64,000 nt of DNA from Mycobacterium senriense (GTDB lineage Bacteria; Actinomycetota; Actinomycetes; Mycobacteriales; Mycobacteriaceae), in the NCBI RefSeq assembly GCF_019668465.1, contig NZ_AP024828.1, forward strand, positions 2,852,001-2,916,000. Reading direction: 5' to 3'. Under the pieces are notes generated by a model. That model saw only the letters and a program-made list of their open reading frames with translations, made no database searches and had not been told where the DNA came from. Below are positions 63,975 to 64,000 of the stretch, in pieces (the first letter of the stretch is position 1; the number at the start of each line of letters is the position of its first letter). The position numbers and the translations under genes are program-made.

Positions 63975-64000
63975 GTGGCCGAGAAAACCGAGAAAGCCGT
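63975..64000 (+). CDS. Start of the next phage-region gene (truncated by window)
   Basis: GTG 63975 follows AAAGGAACC, a fair ribosome site seven bases away, 17 bases after the capsid-type stop. The first nine residues are basic and acidic (MAEKTEKAV). The gene runs off the window, so identity cannot be given. Position just behind a capsid gene suggests another phage structural or head-connector gene. Confidence 0.45.

Overview
The window is GC-rich, tightly packed DNA from a slow-growing nontuberculous Mycobacterium. It looks most like a member of the M. avium complex, but species is not provable from this stretch alone. The backbone follows, in order and orientation, the M. tuberculosis H37Rv block from fadA/fadB (Rv0859-Rv0860) to Rv0914c, as recalled from family knowledge. 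The gene names rest on recognisable proteins: FadB, XPB helicase, the moa genes, RpfA, FadE10, SerC, FprB, GltA2, ArfA, PrrAB, AccD3, EchA6 and CtpE.

Layout. 1-2334: the end of fadA plus fadB (beta-oxidation), closed by a strong terminator. 2405-9209: an accessory block not expected at this point in H37Rv. It holds a methyltransferase, two F420-type luciferase-like oxidoreductases, an FAD monooxygenase divergent from a TetR regulator with two palindromic operators, and a DUF35 protein paired with a thiolase-like protein. 9227-13187: XPB-type helicase and a helicase-associated partner. 13331-18141: a molybdenum-cofactor island (moaC-mog-moaE forward, yccF-moaA-moaD reverse) with rpfA between the two groups. 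The rpfA leader carries a ydaO-type (c-di-AMP) riboswitch and a CRP-like site. 18306-29726: cspB, fadE10, a glutathionyl-hydroquinone-reductase-like protein, an MFS pump, DUF3027, MarR/SPOUT methylase, sepH and serC. 29971-36678: a diiron protein, fprB, a VOC protein, citA, pdxH and gltA2. 36700-44490: FAD oxidoreductase, DUF2630, arfABC, prrBA, accD3 and echA6. 44496-53699: MBL hydrolase, serine hydrolase, the ctpE calcium ATPase, the Rv0909/Rv0910-type toxin-antitoxin pair, VOC proteins and a carotenoid oxygenase.

From about 53.7 kb gene density drops and the conserved order ends. The Rv0914c-type thiolase is reduced to its first ~57 codons. It is followed by an intergenic stretch, a secreted DUF4185 (GH183-type arabinanase) protein, small hypotheticals, two tandem PPE-SVP genes and small membrane proteins. 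The last 2.5 kb is a degraded mobile region with a tRNA T-arm-like segment, a DUF1931 histone-fold protein with a small partner, and a 5'-truncated HK97-type phage major capsid gene with the start of another gene behind it.

Working themes are fatty-acid and acyl-CoA metabolism (fadAB, fadE10, accD3, echA6), citrate synthesis (citA, gltA2), cofactor synthesis (moa genes, pdxH, serC), envelope and resuscitation (rpfA, arfABC, DUF4185, PPE) and signalling (prrAB, TetR, MarR). Many genes have a TANNNT motif 6-8 bases before the start codon, suggesting leaderless transcripts.
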